A program made the position numbers and the translations under genes. From NCBI GenBank assembly GCA_028722305.1, contig JAQYHB010000041.1:1-64000 (forward strand): DNA of 64,000 nucleotides, written 5' to 3'. Below, piece by piece: positions 34,501-41,820 of this stretch. Each line of letters starts with the position of its first letter. Within the stretch, counting starts at the first letter, position 1. Under the pieces are notes generated by a model, which searched no databases, was not told the origin of the DNA, and saw only the letters and a program-made list of their open reading frames with translations. This DNA comes from Spirochaetales bacterium (GTDB lineage Bacteria > Spirochaetota > Spirochaetia > Sphaerochaetales > Sphaerochaetaceae).

Positions 34501-34572
34501 GCGCTTGTAGTCCAATGGTTAAGATACGAGCTTCCCAAGCTTGAGATGCGGGTTCGATTCCCGTCTGGCGCT
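34501..34572 (+). tRNA. tRNA-Gly (CCC)
   Basis: The acceptor GCGCTTG pairs with CTGGCGC with one T-T mismatch, the anticodon loop TTCCCAA presents CCC, the T arm contains GGTTCGATTCC, and the discriminator is T as usual for tRNA-Gly. CCA is not encoded. The accessory island begins directly after it. Confidence 0.93.
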
Positions 34573-34828
34573 CTAAGCAAATTGTTGGCATTCAGTAAAC
34601 GCCAATGAAACGCCTATTCAACGCTCCGTAAAGCGTCCACCCAAGGGTGCTTCCGGTGACGGCTCTTGGTTGTCAGTCATGCACTGGAAGCCGATTTCTT
34701 GATTCAGGATTCTCATTCAACTCCCCACTTTTCAGGGCTCGGCCATAACAAATACCACTGCCATCTCTCATACCATTGGGTGGCAGTCTTGTACTGGGAA
34801 GAAGGAACAATCCGTGTGGAGGTGGAAT

Positions 34829-35203
34829 ATGCGGGTAGTGGAGAAAGCGCACCATATTGACGTCTCGATCTTCGGCGAGGGAGCGGATGTGATTGCCGAC
34901 ATCCTCCGGAAGAACATCCCCGGAATCAAGATCACCCCGGCCCCTTCTGCCGACGATGACGAGCAGTACGAGGAAATCAAGGATTCGGACTGGTACAAGC
35001 GGATAAAGGGACTGACGAGACCGGGCGACGTCCTGCGCATCCGCCGGGAGAACGCGGACATGACCCAGGCCCAGCTTTCCGAGAAGTCGGGCGTGGCCAT
35101 CCCGAACATCTCTCTCATGGAAGCAGGCAAGCGCCCTATCGGCCCCCGCGTGGCAAAGAAGCTCGCAGGCGCGTTCGACATCAACTACAAGAAACTGCTC
35201 TGA
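34829..35203 (+). CDS. XRE family helix-turn-helix regulator
   Basis: 124 residues. The C-terminal half holds a Cro/CI-type helix-turn-helix (LRIRRENADMTQAQLSEKSGVAIPNISLMEAGKRPIG), a form common in antitoxins and phage repressors. The N-terminal half (about 60 residues, VSIFGEGADVIADILRKN) looks like a separate small domain. The start ATG 34829 has GGAGGTGGAAT upstream. It is a lone gene between tRNA-Gly and the toxin cassette, with its own terminator; a toxin partner is not evident on the same strand. Confidence 0.75.
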   Translation: MRVVEKAHHIDVSIFGEGADVIADILRKNIPGIKITPAPSADDDEQYEEIKDSDWYKRIKGLTRPGDVLRIRRENADMTQAQLSEKSGVAIPNISLMEAGKRPIGPRVAKKLAGAFDINYKKLL

Positions 35204-35228
35204 CCTTTTTCGGAAGTGTCATACCCTG

Positions 35229-35254
35229 GGAGGTCTTCAGCAAGGCCTCCTTTT
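35229..35254 (+). terminator. Terminator of the XRE gene
   Basis: GGAGG-CTT pairs with AAG-CCTCC around CAGC, followed by TTTTC. Confidence 0.7.
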
Positions 35255-35266
35255 CGCATGGGCATG

Positions 35267-35290
35267 AAAAAATCCCCGGAAAACCGGGAA
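35267..35290 (-). terminator. Terminator of the second toxin/immunity cassette
   Basis: CCCGG-TTTT-CCGGG followed by GATTTTTTC in minus sense, downstream of the immunity stop codon at 35314. The same hairpin follows the cassettes at 7.15 and 39.27 kb. Confidence 0.65.
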
Positions 35291-35313
35291 TCATGGCTCA
35301 TCGCTCTCTTTTG

Positions 35314-35580
35314 TCAGTCCCAATGGAGATGTATGGTTCTTGACCGGTCAAGGAGAGCAAAAGCTTCTTTGCTTGGCATATGTATGTCTGTCGCCTTCCC
35401 GTCAGCCTTGTCCACACTGACATACTGATAACATCCGGGACCTGGCAGCTTCCCATCCGGTCCTGGAGGAAGACCGAATGAAAAAATCCAGCAATCGTCC
35501 GTTTCATTGCCTAAATCATCAGGATACGGGAAAATCGTGAATTTTCTTGCAATGGCCTGAGCCTCTTCAAGCGTGATCAT
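35314..35580 (-). CDS. Predicted immunity protein for the MuF-type toxin (intact cassette)
   Basis: 88 residues, soluble, no signal. It shares MIT-L-AQ-IA, WIF, Y--V-KADGK and a closing W-D with the protein at 7170-7430. The ATG at 35580 lies inside the toxin gene (14-base overlap, ATGATCACGCTTGA), with no separate promoter visible, so toxin and antidote are made from one message. An antidote role is inferred from this arrangement. It is followed by the cassette terminator. Confidence 0.7.
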   Translation of the reverse strand: MITLEEAQAIARKFTIFPYPDDLGNETDDCWIFSFGLPPGPDGKLPGPGCYQYVSVDKADGKATDIHMPSKEAFALLDRSRTIHLHWD

Positions 35581-36325
35581 AAGGGAAGCAGCACTCCTTT
35601 ATCAGTTTGGTCGGCTTCAGCTGGTCGACCCTTGCAAACATTGTACACCCTTTCTTCAGTTTACGGAAATATTCTGAGGTATCCGCATGGGAATTCTGCG
35701 GATCGATGAAGACGGTTTCCCCGCCGATCTGCTCGGCACTGAACACATGACCCCTGCCGTTTGGCCAGGTGACGCATATTTGAGAGCGGGAACCGTCTCC
35801 CCACTTCCCCATCTGCTTCTTGATCTCGGCGAGGTCGTCCTCATAGATCCCGATCTGTTCCCACGACGCGTTCTCGAACACATTCTTCCAGTTCTTCAGG
35901 ACTGCGTCGTCCATGTCCATCCGCCCATGCTTGTCCAGAGTCATCGGCTTTGCCTGCACGTCGTATCCTCTTCTTCTCATCTCGTACGCCTGGACGCACC
36001 GCTGGCAGTTGTTTTCCCATTTGGCACCCTCTCCGAAATGCGGGTTGATCTTCCGTGCTGCCTCCTCCGCAGGTTCCCGGAAGACGTCGAAGCTGCGCTT
36101 CCACCCGGTGTCATCCGAGGGAACCTTGTCAAACGCTTCCTGTGCCTCTTTCCATTCCTTGTACGTGTAGGCTTCCCCGGCGCTTCCTTCCTTGAGATAC
36201 TTCACCCTCGCGGTCACCCGGCAACGGCAGTTGATGTCGAACGAAGGATCCCCGCTGTGGAGAGGAGCGGACACATATCTGCCAAGCCTCTTGACGTACC
36301 ATCCGCCATGCTCCTCGTCCTTCAC
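35567..36325 (-). CDS. MuF C-terminal papain-fold toxin (Tox-PL-like), most complete copy
   Basis: 252 residues. The N-terminal segment ends in HSGDPSFDINCRCRVTARV, the closing motif of phage MuF (Mu gpF/SPP1 gp7) domains. A linker of about 80 residues follows, then the toxin: NCQRCVQAYEMRRRGYDV (Cys), GRGHVFSAEQIGG (His), TVFIDPQ (Asp) and a C-terminal tail ending CCFPYDHA. This Cys-His-Asp order and spacing match papain-like toxin domains that deamidate or cleave host proteins. The start GTG 36325 overlaps the stop of the VWA gene by four bases (GTGA). The same frame stays open about 16 codons further, including PEHVVLDQQVKDEE, a MuF-like tail, so the module was cut from a longer MuF protein. 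Confidence 0.65.
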   Translation of the reverse strand: MKDEEHGGWYVKRLGRYVSAPLHSGDPSFDINCRCRVTARVKYLKEGSAGEAYTYKEWKEAQEAFDKVPSDDTGWKRSFDVFREPAEEAARKINPHFGEGAKWENNCQRCVQAYEMRRRGYDVQAKPMTLDKHGRMDMDDAVLKNWKNVFENASWEQIGIYEDDLAEIKKQMGKWGDGSRSQICVTWPNGRGHVFSAEQIGGETVFIDPQNSHADTSEYFRKLKKGCTMFARVDQLKPTKLIKECCFPYDHA

Positions 36326-37008
36326 CTGCTGGTCCAGTACGACGTGCTCCGGCTTCCTCTTCCGCTGCGTTTTTCATAATCTTCGTCGATGCGCCTCTTC
36401 CAATCCGCACCGATGGGTGCTGCGGCACCCCGCATCTCGCAAACGGCATCGGCCAACACTTCGTAATTCAGTGCTGTTCCCACGTGGTCACTGTTATAGT
36501 TGGCCGCCCGGTCTGCTCTGATGCCCAATCGCCCGGCAGTCTCGATGGCATCGATATTCGCCCCCAGGAACAGGAACTCCCAGCCATACTTTTCTTTCTG
36601 ACGTTCCACCATCTTCTTTACCCGGCCGTAGGAGTATTCTGTGCTGGCATTCTCCAAACCGTCCGTGGTGATTACAAAGATGGTCTTCTCCGGCCGGTCT
36701 TCCTCCCGAGTCTTCTTATGGATTTTTCCGATGTGGTGGATTGCGCCGCCGACCGCATCCAGCAGCGCCGTGCAACCGCGCACATAGTATTCTTTTCCCG
36801 TCATCTGCGGTATCTTGGAAAGCGGAACCCGGTCATGGAGCACCTCGCTTCGGTCATCGAAGAGCACCGTGGAAACCAGTACTTCGCCCTCCGTTTCCTT
36901 CTGCCGCCGCAACATGCTGTTGTAGCCGCCGATGGTGTCGCTCTCCAGACCTTCCATGGAGCCGCTTCTATCCAGGATCATCACCAGTTCTGTCAATTTC
37001 TTCTTCAT
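36322..37008 (-). CDS. VWA-domain protein
   Basis: 228 residues with a von Willebrand A fold and an intact metal site: ILDRSGSM (DxSxS), the threonine in YYVRGCTALLDAVGG and the aspartate in FVITTDGLENAS. It has no signal peptide. The start is ATG 37008 behind GGAGG. It lies 90 bases after the macro-domain gene, so the two are probably co-transcribed, a pairing also seen in gut Firmicutes. The last residues (RSGRGSRSTSYWTSR) coincide with the junction to the toxin module, so the natural C-terminus may have been altered there. Confidence 0.85.
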   Translation of the reverse strand: MKKKLTELVMILDRSGSMEGLESDTIGGYNSMLRRQKETEGEVLVSTVLFDDRSEVLHDRVPLSKIPQMTGKEYYVRGCTALLDAVGGAIHHIGKIHKKTREEDRPEKTIFVITTDGLENASTEYSYGRVKKMVERQKEKYGWEFLFLGANIDAIETAGRLGIRADRAANYNSDHVGTALNYEVLADAVCEMRGAAAPIGADWKRRIDEDYEKRSGRGSRSTSYWTSR

Positions 37009-37098
37009 CTTGCAAGTCCTCCTTGTCATCGTTTTCCTTTGATGATGCGAGTATAGAGGGTTTGCAGATGGACGTGGTCGCTTGCAAAGCGACAGTGA

Positions 37099-38229
37099 TT
37101 ATCCCAGAATCGGCTGATGGTATTTGAACAGCAGTGCGTTCACCTCGAAGATGTCATAAATCTCATTTTCCAGGCAGAATCTCACGATCACATCCGCCTT
37201 GCTGTTGTTGGTCAGCATGAGACCAGCGCTGGCCAGCAAGTCTTTGGCCTCATCCAGGCTTAGCCTCAGCGCAATCGCAAGGGCGACGATGGTCTTTTTC
37301 TTCGGGATGTAATCCTCACTGCACCGGATCTTCGAAAAGAGCTTGCGGTCTACATTTGCGCGCTTATAAACCTCCGGATCGGTCATCCCCCGCTCGCCAA
37401 TCATACGAAGCAGCCTTTCCTGAAAGCTTTCACCCAAGTTGCCTATCGCGTCCTCCAAAGAAGTCTTTTCCGGCTTCGGAGCAGGAGAAGGAAGGGCAAC
37501 TTCCGCAACCGGTGCGTAAGACACATCTTCCCCTCTGTCCTCCTCCGTCAGATCGGCCATCGACGAGGCCATGGCATCAGAGGGGAGCGTATCCAGATGC
37601 ACACTTCCCAGATAGGTTCCCCGCTTCCAGTGTTTTCTCCGCCGTCTAGATTCGGAAAGGCCTTTGAATGCGCCGCCAGACTCTTCCGCGGTACGCTCGG
37701 CAACGTAGTTTTCGTCAATGAACGCGTCAATACGCTCCACCAGTCCGGAGGCAATCTGATAGGAGCTCCGCCCGGACACGACCAGCGTCACGTCTAGGTC
37801 AGAATCCTCCAAATGCTCCCTGATGACGGACAAAGCGATCTCCAGCGCCCGATCCTTCGGAAAGCCACAAACACCGGTGGCGATCAGAGGGAAAGCGATG
37901 CTTTCACAGCCCAGCTGGTCGGCCAGCAGCAGCGACTTCCGGTAGCAAGAGCGCAGGATGTCGTATTCGCCATGATTTCCGCCTGCCCATGCCGGTTCCA
38001 CGGTGTGGATGATGTATTTTGCAGGCAATGCGAAGGCGATAGTGGCTGCAACCTCTCCCGGCGCGATTCTGCCGATCTTTTTCCGTTCTGCCAGAAGACC
38101 ATCTGCCCCTGCCGCTTTGTATATCGCCGCATCTGTTCCACTGGCAAAAAGCGGCTCCGGATTCGCGGTATTTACAATGGCGTCGGCTTTGACCCTCGTG
38201 ATATCGTTTCTGATTATTTTGAATGGCAT
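37099..38229 (-). CDS. Macro-domain protein with C-terminal helix-turn-helix-like region
   Basis: 376 residues. Residues 1-170 are a macro domain (ADAIVNTANPEPLFASGTDAAIY and FPLIATGVCGFPKDRALEIA form the ADP-ribose pocket), which binds or removes ADP-ribose. A poorly conserved linker follows. The last 110 residues (MTDPEVYKRANVDRKLFSKI ... PKKKTIVALAIALRLSLDEA) resemble a Cro/CI-like helix-turn-helix with an added helical tail. The start ATG 38229 has GGAGG about 11 bases upstream. The fusion suggests an ADP-ribose-sensing regulator, but that is inference. Confidence 0.82.
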   Translation of the reverse strand: MPFKIIRNDITRVKADAIVNTANPEPLFASGTDAAIYKAAGADGLLAERKKIGRIAPGEVAATIAFALPAKYIIHTVEPAWAGGNHGEYDILRSCYRKSLLLADQLGCESIAFPLIATGVCGFPKDRALEIALSVIREHLEDSDLDVTLVVSGRSSYQIASGLVERIDAFIDENYVAERTAEESGGAFKGLSESRRRRKHWKRGTYLGSVHLDTLPSDAMASSMADLTEEDRGEDVSYAPVAEVALPSPAPKPEKTSLEDAIGNLGESFQERLLRMIGERGMTDPEVYKRANVDRKLFSKIRCSEDYIPKKKTIVALAIALRLSLDEAKDLLASAGLMLTNNSKADVIVRFCLENEIYDIFEVNALLFKYHQPILG

Positions 38230-38251
38230 GCTGTCCGTACCTCCAGAGGAT

Positions 38252-38917
38252 TTAATCTATCCGTTCAATCTTGAAAATGACCGGCCTCGCTCCGTCCGAG
38301 CAACATGCGGTCATCTCGTTTTCCCGTTCCATCCATCCCTTCAGGATGGAGCCACCCTGCAGGCCGGTATAGATGTGTCTCCCACACTTCCGAACAATGC
38401 GGCTTCAGGAAGAGAGCATATTCTCCAAGGTTGGTTGAATCGTCCAGCCCCTCAGCCTTCTCTTTTGCATTCCCGAGCGAGTACATCATGGCGGTTGGCA
38501 TTGTCTTATCCAGAATTCCATCCTCCATCTCTCCGCTTCCAAGGTCAATCTTTGGCAGAGGGAAAACCAGCCTGTCCGAAAAAGCTTTCTCTTTGCCGAT
38601 GGGATTGCTAAGGAAAAAAAGGATACTGATACCAATCACATCTGCTGTACTTGCCGTCTCCAGAACCGGACGAAAATCAGCTCTGACAGCGCAGACGCCG
38701 TTTGCCTTTACTCCCTTCAGCTTACAGGCAAAGCAGCTCTTCCATCCATGGTATCTGCCACACCGTCATGGCGCTATCCAGCATATCCATAGTGTTGCCG
38801 TTCTTGCGATGGTCACTGTGTATCAGAGAGTGTTTCGCAACGTTGGAATGATGTTTCGACGTAGCCCACGACGGGAATTGTCTCGAGAACCTGATTCCAA
38901 GGCTTGACGTTTTCCAT
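38252..38917 (-). pseudogene. Broken gene upstream of the macro-domain gene
   Basis: Minus-strand fragments in different frames read as one protein: MENVKPWNQVLETIPVVGY at the start (ATG 38917), TMDMLDSAMTVWQIPWMEEL in the middle, GEYALFLKPHCSEVWE, and the C-terminus LQGGSILKGWMERE ... RPVIFKIERID ending at 38252. At least three frameshifts or stops interrupt it. I do not recognise the family. It sits where the first gene of the macro-VWA unit would be, so it was probably part of the same acquired operon. Confidence 0.45.
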
Positions 38918-39024
38918 CTGGCGTTTTTACCATCTTTTAAAATGTGAAACAGAGGATTTTACCTACAGAAAAGTTGTAGGGAGCATTCTCTCTTAGAAAA
39001 GAAAACCGACAAGAGGAATTTTCT

Positions 39025-39108
39025 ATGGAAATTTTGCATGTAGTCGCTGATCTTTGTTCGATCGGGACACTCATCTGCCTGCTCATCATTGCCAAAACGA
39101 TGAAATGA
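39025..39108 (+). CDS. 27-residue single-helix membrane peptide
   Basis: A small gene encoding 27 residues: a short polar start, one hydrophobic helix (CSIGTLICLLIIA) and a Lys-rich end (KTMK). AAGAGGAA lies seven bases upstream, and a strong terminator (39129-39160) follows 20 bases after the stop, so it has its own transcription unit. Size and charge pattern resemble holin-like or type I toxin peptides, but there is no homologue I can name. The evidence is the start signal, the terminator and the composition. Confidence 0.45.
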   Translation: MEILHVVADLCSIGTLICLLIIAKTMK

Positions 39109-39128
39109 ACTGAAGTTCGTACGTGTGC

Positions 39129-39160
39129 AACCTTCCCTCGGACACACAAGGGAAGGTTTT
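39129..39160 (+). terminator. Terminator of the 27-residue peptide gene
   Basis: ACCTTCCCT pairs with AGGGAAGGT around a ten-base loop, ending in TTTT. Confidence 0.7.
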
Positions 39161-39286
39161 GGTGTGTTCATTAGACATTCCGGATTCACTCCGATGGAAG
39201 GATGGGCACCATCGTCTCCTGTCGTGGTTGCTTCGCCCCATGAAAAGGACGTGAAAAATCCCCGGAGAAACCGGGGAAAGCAACAG

Positions 39287-39437
39287 TCAGCTCCAGGAGA
39301 GCTTTACTGGTTTTGATCTCTTGAGGAGAGCGATACCTTCATGACTTGGCATCTGCATTTCCGCCACCTTCGTCAGATGGGTATGGAAAATAAGCAATCC
39401 CCTTCGCAATAGCCTAGGCTCTTTCAAGTGTAATCAT
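39287..39437 (-). pseudogene. Broken immunity gene, third cassette
   Basis: From the ATG at 39437 the minus strand reads MITLERA, then a TAG, then AIAKGIAYFPYPSDEG, matching MITLEEAQAIARKFTIFPYPDDLG at 35.5 kb. After an internal deletion and a frameshift, the C-terminus is recognisable as MPSHEGIALLKRSKPVKLSW. It carries the cassette hairpin (CCCCGG/CCGGGG at about 39260-39276) downstream. It cannot make an intact antidote. Confidence 0.6.
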
Positions 39438-39890
39438 AGGGGAAAACAGCACTCCTTTTATCTTTTTGGATGGCATTTGATTGTCAATCTGTGTATTCAT
39501 TGTATTCCCCAAATATACAAAAGAAAAGAAATTATCGTGCTCTAGTTCCTTGTGATGTACGCCAGTACGGCCCTGTACCAGCCTTCCGTATCGGTGGCCG
39601 TAACGCCAAACACTTGCCGAGTCTGGTAGCGCTCTACCCGCCAAACAATCAGCTTGCCATAGACGATACTGCCGTTGATGTCCCCAGTGGGGGCGTTCGC
39701 TTGGGTGTTCCGGAGATAATGCCGGTAGTCAATGTCTATCTAACTAAAATGCAGGGCTTCGCTTCACATCGTACCCCTTCTTCTCATCTTGTAGGCGGGA
39801 GTATAACGCTGGCAGTTCCTCGGTGATCCGATACCCTTGCGGTTATTGGGGAGAACGTAGCCTTGGGCGGTCGCTTTCACCCTCAGCTGC
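39434..39890 (-). pseudogene. Broken MuF-type toxin, third cassette
   Basis: The toxin core is visible as NCQRYTPAYKMRRRG then, after a one-base shift, YDVKRSPAF and LDRH, matching NCQRCVQAYEMRRRGYDVQAKPMTLDKH. The second Cys of the NCQRC motif is Tyr, but the first is kept. After LDRH a stretch of about 190 bases (39542-39735) with no relation to the toxin takes over, an open frame of about 60 codons reading TGDINGSIVYGKLIVWRVER. The toxin tail returns afterwards (MPSKKIKGVLFSP in a shifted frame). The gene is dead. Confidence 0.6.
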
Positions 39891-40611
39891 TCGGCTTTCA
39901 AAGAGTCTTGCTCCATACCCAGTCTCACAGCAATCCGCAAGCAAGGCCTCCGCCGGGGCATAACCGAGCTCTACCGCCCTCTCGAGCATGGTGAGATCCC
40001 GTCCCCCTTCGCCCAGGCGAGCAATGCTTGCCCATACAGACCGACCTTCGTGTTTTCCAGGTCCATCGCTTCCTGATAGGCAGGGTCCGAAAGCAGGTCT
40101 GATATGGAGAACAGCACCGTAAGGCTCAGATTTCTCCCTAGAGCCCAGGGATGCATATTGTAATGGCCCAGCCGGAGTAGTCCAGATACACCATCGGGGT
40201 TTCCGACGTCGGCTGCTTTCTGGTACCAGATACGCGCAACGTCATAATCCCGCGCTCCATCCATACGGGTCTCATACAGGTTGCCCAGCGACGCCCAGCC
40301 TCCCGAGGCGATGAGGTCACCACGCTCGGCAGAAATCGTGTAGAGCTCCTCGGCTTTTGCGTAGTCCTGCGGCACGCCGAGTCCCCGTTCATAGAGCGAT
40401 CCGAGCAGGCAGTTCACGGTGATGTCCCCGCGGTCAGCCGCCAGTTGGTAATACTCGGCCGCCTTCTGGTAGTTGATTGCAGTTCCGATTTTCCAGTTCG
40501 TAGTGGAAGCCACCCTTCATGTCGCCGGAATCAGCCGCCGTTTGAAACCATCGGGACAGGCCTTATCATCCTTTGGCGCCTCAACGCCAAGGATATACAA
40601 GGCCGCAAGCT
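39890..40611 (-). pseudogene. Broken Sel1-repeat protein gene
   Basis: A solenoid of Sel1-like repeats is clear: YQKAAEYYQLAADRGD, LGSLYERGLGVPQDYAKAEELY, ARIWYQKAADVGNPDG. The frame is broken in at least three places: upstream near 40510-40550 (RWFQTAADSGDMKGG in another frame), near 39970 (the tail continues as LERAVELGYAPAEALL), and at the junction with the dead toxin. The longest intact piece is 39971-40513. Sel1 proteins usually act as scaffolds or as secreted effectors. The poly-C tract at 40626 lies just upstream of the first fragment. Confidence 0.65.
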
Positions 40612-40625
40612 CATCCACCTACCTG

Positions 40626-40636
40626 CCCCCCCCCCC
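40626..40636. repeat. C11 homopolymer tract
   Basis: Eleven C on the plus strand (eleven G in the sense of the minus-strand genes), 15 bases after the stop codon of the outer-membrane gene and just before the first Sel1 fragment. Tracts of this length are slippage-prone in treponemes, where they switch outer-membrane genes. Confidence 0.7.
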
Positions 40637-40650
40637 GGGATCCTCCACCT

Positions 40651-41820
40651 TCAGAACTGGTATGTCGCTTTCGCGTACGCCATGGAATAGTCTCGATACG
40701 TGCCGTATGTCCCTGTTCTTTCGGGTCCTTCCAGGAACAGATACCAACCGCCTTCGATGGCAAGGTCGTCAGTGACGTCATACGCCATGCTCGCATGCCA
40801 GACGCTGTCAAGGTCGTTCAGGCCGGCCGCCGCCTCCAGCGAGAGATCGAGCAGGTCGTCGCAAAGCGTCCGGGAAAGCGAGATGGTCGCCTTGTGTTCG
40901 TAGCGCTCGTGATTCAGCCCTGCTGTCTTCCCCAGAACCAGATCACAAGCATACTGCAGGGTCAACGACCAGCCACCTTGCATCCAGTCCATACCTGCCA
41001 GAGCTTGGACCTGGTTCCTCCGCTCGCTACCTCCAAGGTCCTTCCGCTGGAGCGCCTGCCAAGGATACCAGGCACCTTCCATGCGAAGGACGAAAGAACC
41101 GACCGGCATGTCGGCGTCAAAGCCGACCATGCCCATACGCTCGTACACGGCCATTCCACGTCCGACATCCACGACTGGCAGGTCGTTGTACCCCCAGTAC
41201 CCGTACAAAGCGTAGTCGACCAACGATGTCTTACTGGCTAGCCGCACCGCGTAGGAACCACAGGCAAGTTCCCGTTCAGGTTCCTGCCGGTCAAGAAGGG
41301 AAAGGATACGATAGGCATCAAGTTCAGCCAAGGGGTTGTCATCCTCGGGAAGCCGGGCGGCGCGGAACATGGGAATCCAGTAGAAATCGAAGCTATAGCT
41401 GGCCCAGGAGCCGGTCAGCCTGAGCGCATCGATGGCGAGCTTGTCGTCCCGATAGAGATTATGGAGATCACGAGAGGAAAGCACATCGGTGATCCTTACC
41501 CCGTCGGCCTCGCCCCAGGCGACAATCTGCCGTCCGACACGGAAGGAGAACCAGCCCTCGCTGTAGTCGAACCATGCCTCCCTGACCTGACCGTCCGTCT
41601 GGTTGGCCAGCGCGTCCACCTCGAGCGACCCATCCCCATAGAACAAGGTCTCCTCTGAAGAGATGCGAAGCTCTCCTTCCAGGGAAAGGAGAGAGGACCG
41701 GATCTTTCCCTCCTTTCCCGCCGCCTGCACCACCTCCACCTTCCCCTTGGGAGCCATCCGGAGGGGGAAAAGGGGGAAAGCAAGGAAAAGATTCCCCAAA
41801 AGCAGCAGGACGCGTCTCAC
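40651..41820 (-). CDS. Predicted outer-membrane protein (DUF1302-like) of the RND operon
   Basis: 389 residues with a signal-like hydrophobic start. The mature protein is strand-rich with many aromatic residues and has the features VRIGRQ-like (FSFRVGRQIVAWGEADGVRITDV) and YSFDFYWIPMF seen in DUF1302 outer-membrane proteins; it ends YAKATYQF, with a terminal Phe. It overlaps the LolA-like gene by four bases and is the last gene of the operon. It probably forms the outer-membrane end of an export route. Confidence 0.75.
   Translation of the reverse strand: MRRVLLLLGNLFLAFPLFPLRMAPKGKVEVVQAAGKEGKIRSSLLSLEGELRISSEETLFYGDGSLEVDALANQTDGQVREAWFDYSEGWFSFRVGRQIVAWGEADGVRITDVLSSRDLHNLYRDDKLAIDALRLTGSWASYSFDFYWIPMFRAARLPEDDNPLAELDAYRILSLLDRQEPERELACGSYAVRLASKTSLVDYALYGYWGYNDLPVVDVGRGMAVYERMGMVGFDADMPVGSFVLRMEGAWYPWQALQRKDLGGSERRNQVQALAGMDWMQGGWSLTLQYACDLVLGKTAGLNHERYEHKATISLSRTLCDDLLDLSLEAAAGLNDLDSVWHASMAYDVTDDLAIEGGWYLFLEGPERTGTYGTYRDYSMAYAKATYQF

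Noticed and set aside
34573..34828. Attachment-like repeat behind tRNA-Gly
   Set aside because: I found no copy of the tRNA 3' end further downstream in the island, so an integrase-made island is not supported here, although the position is suggestive.
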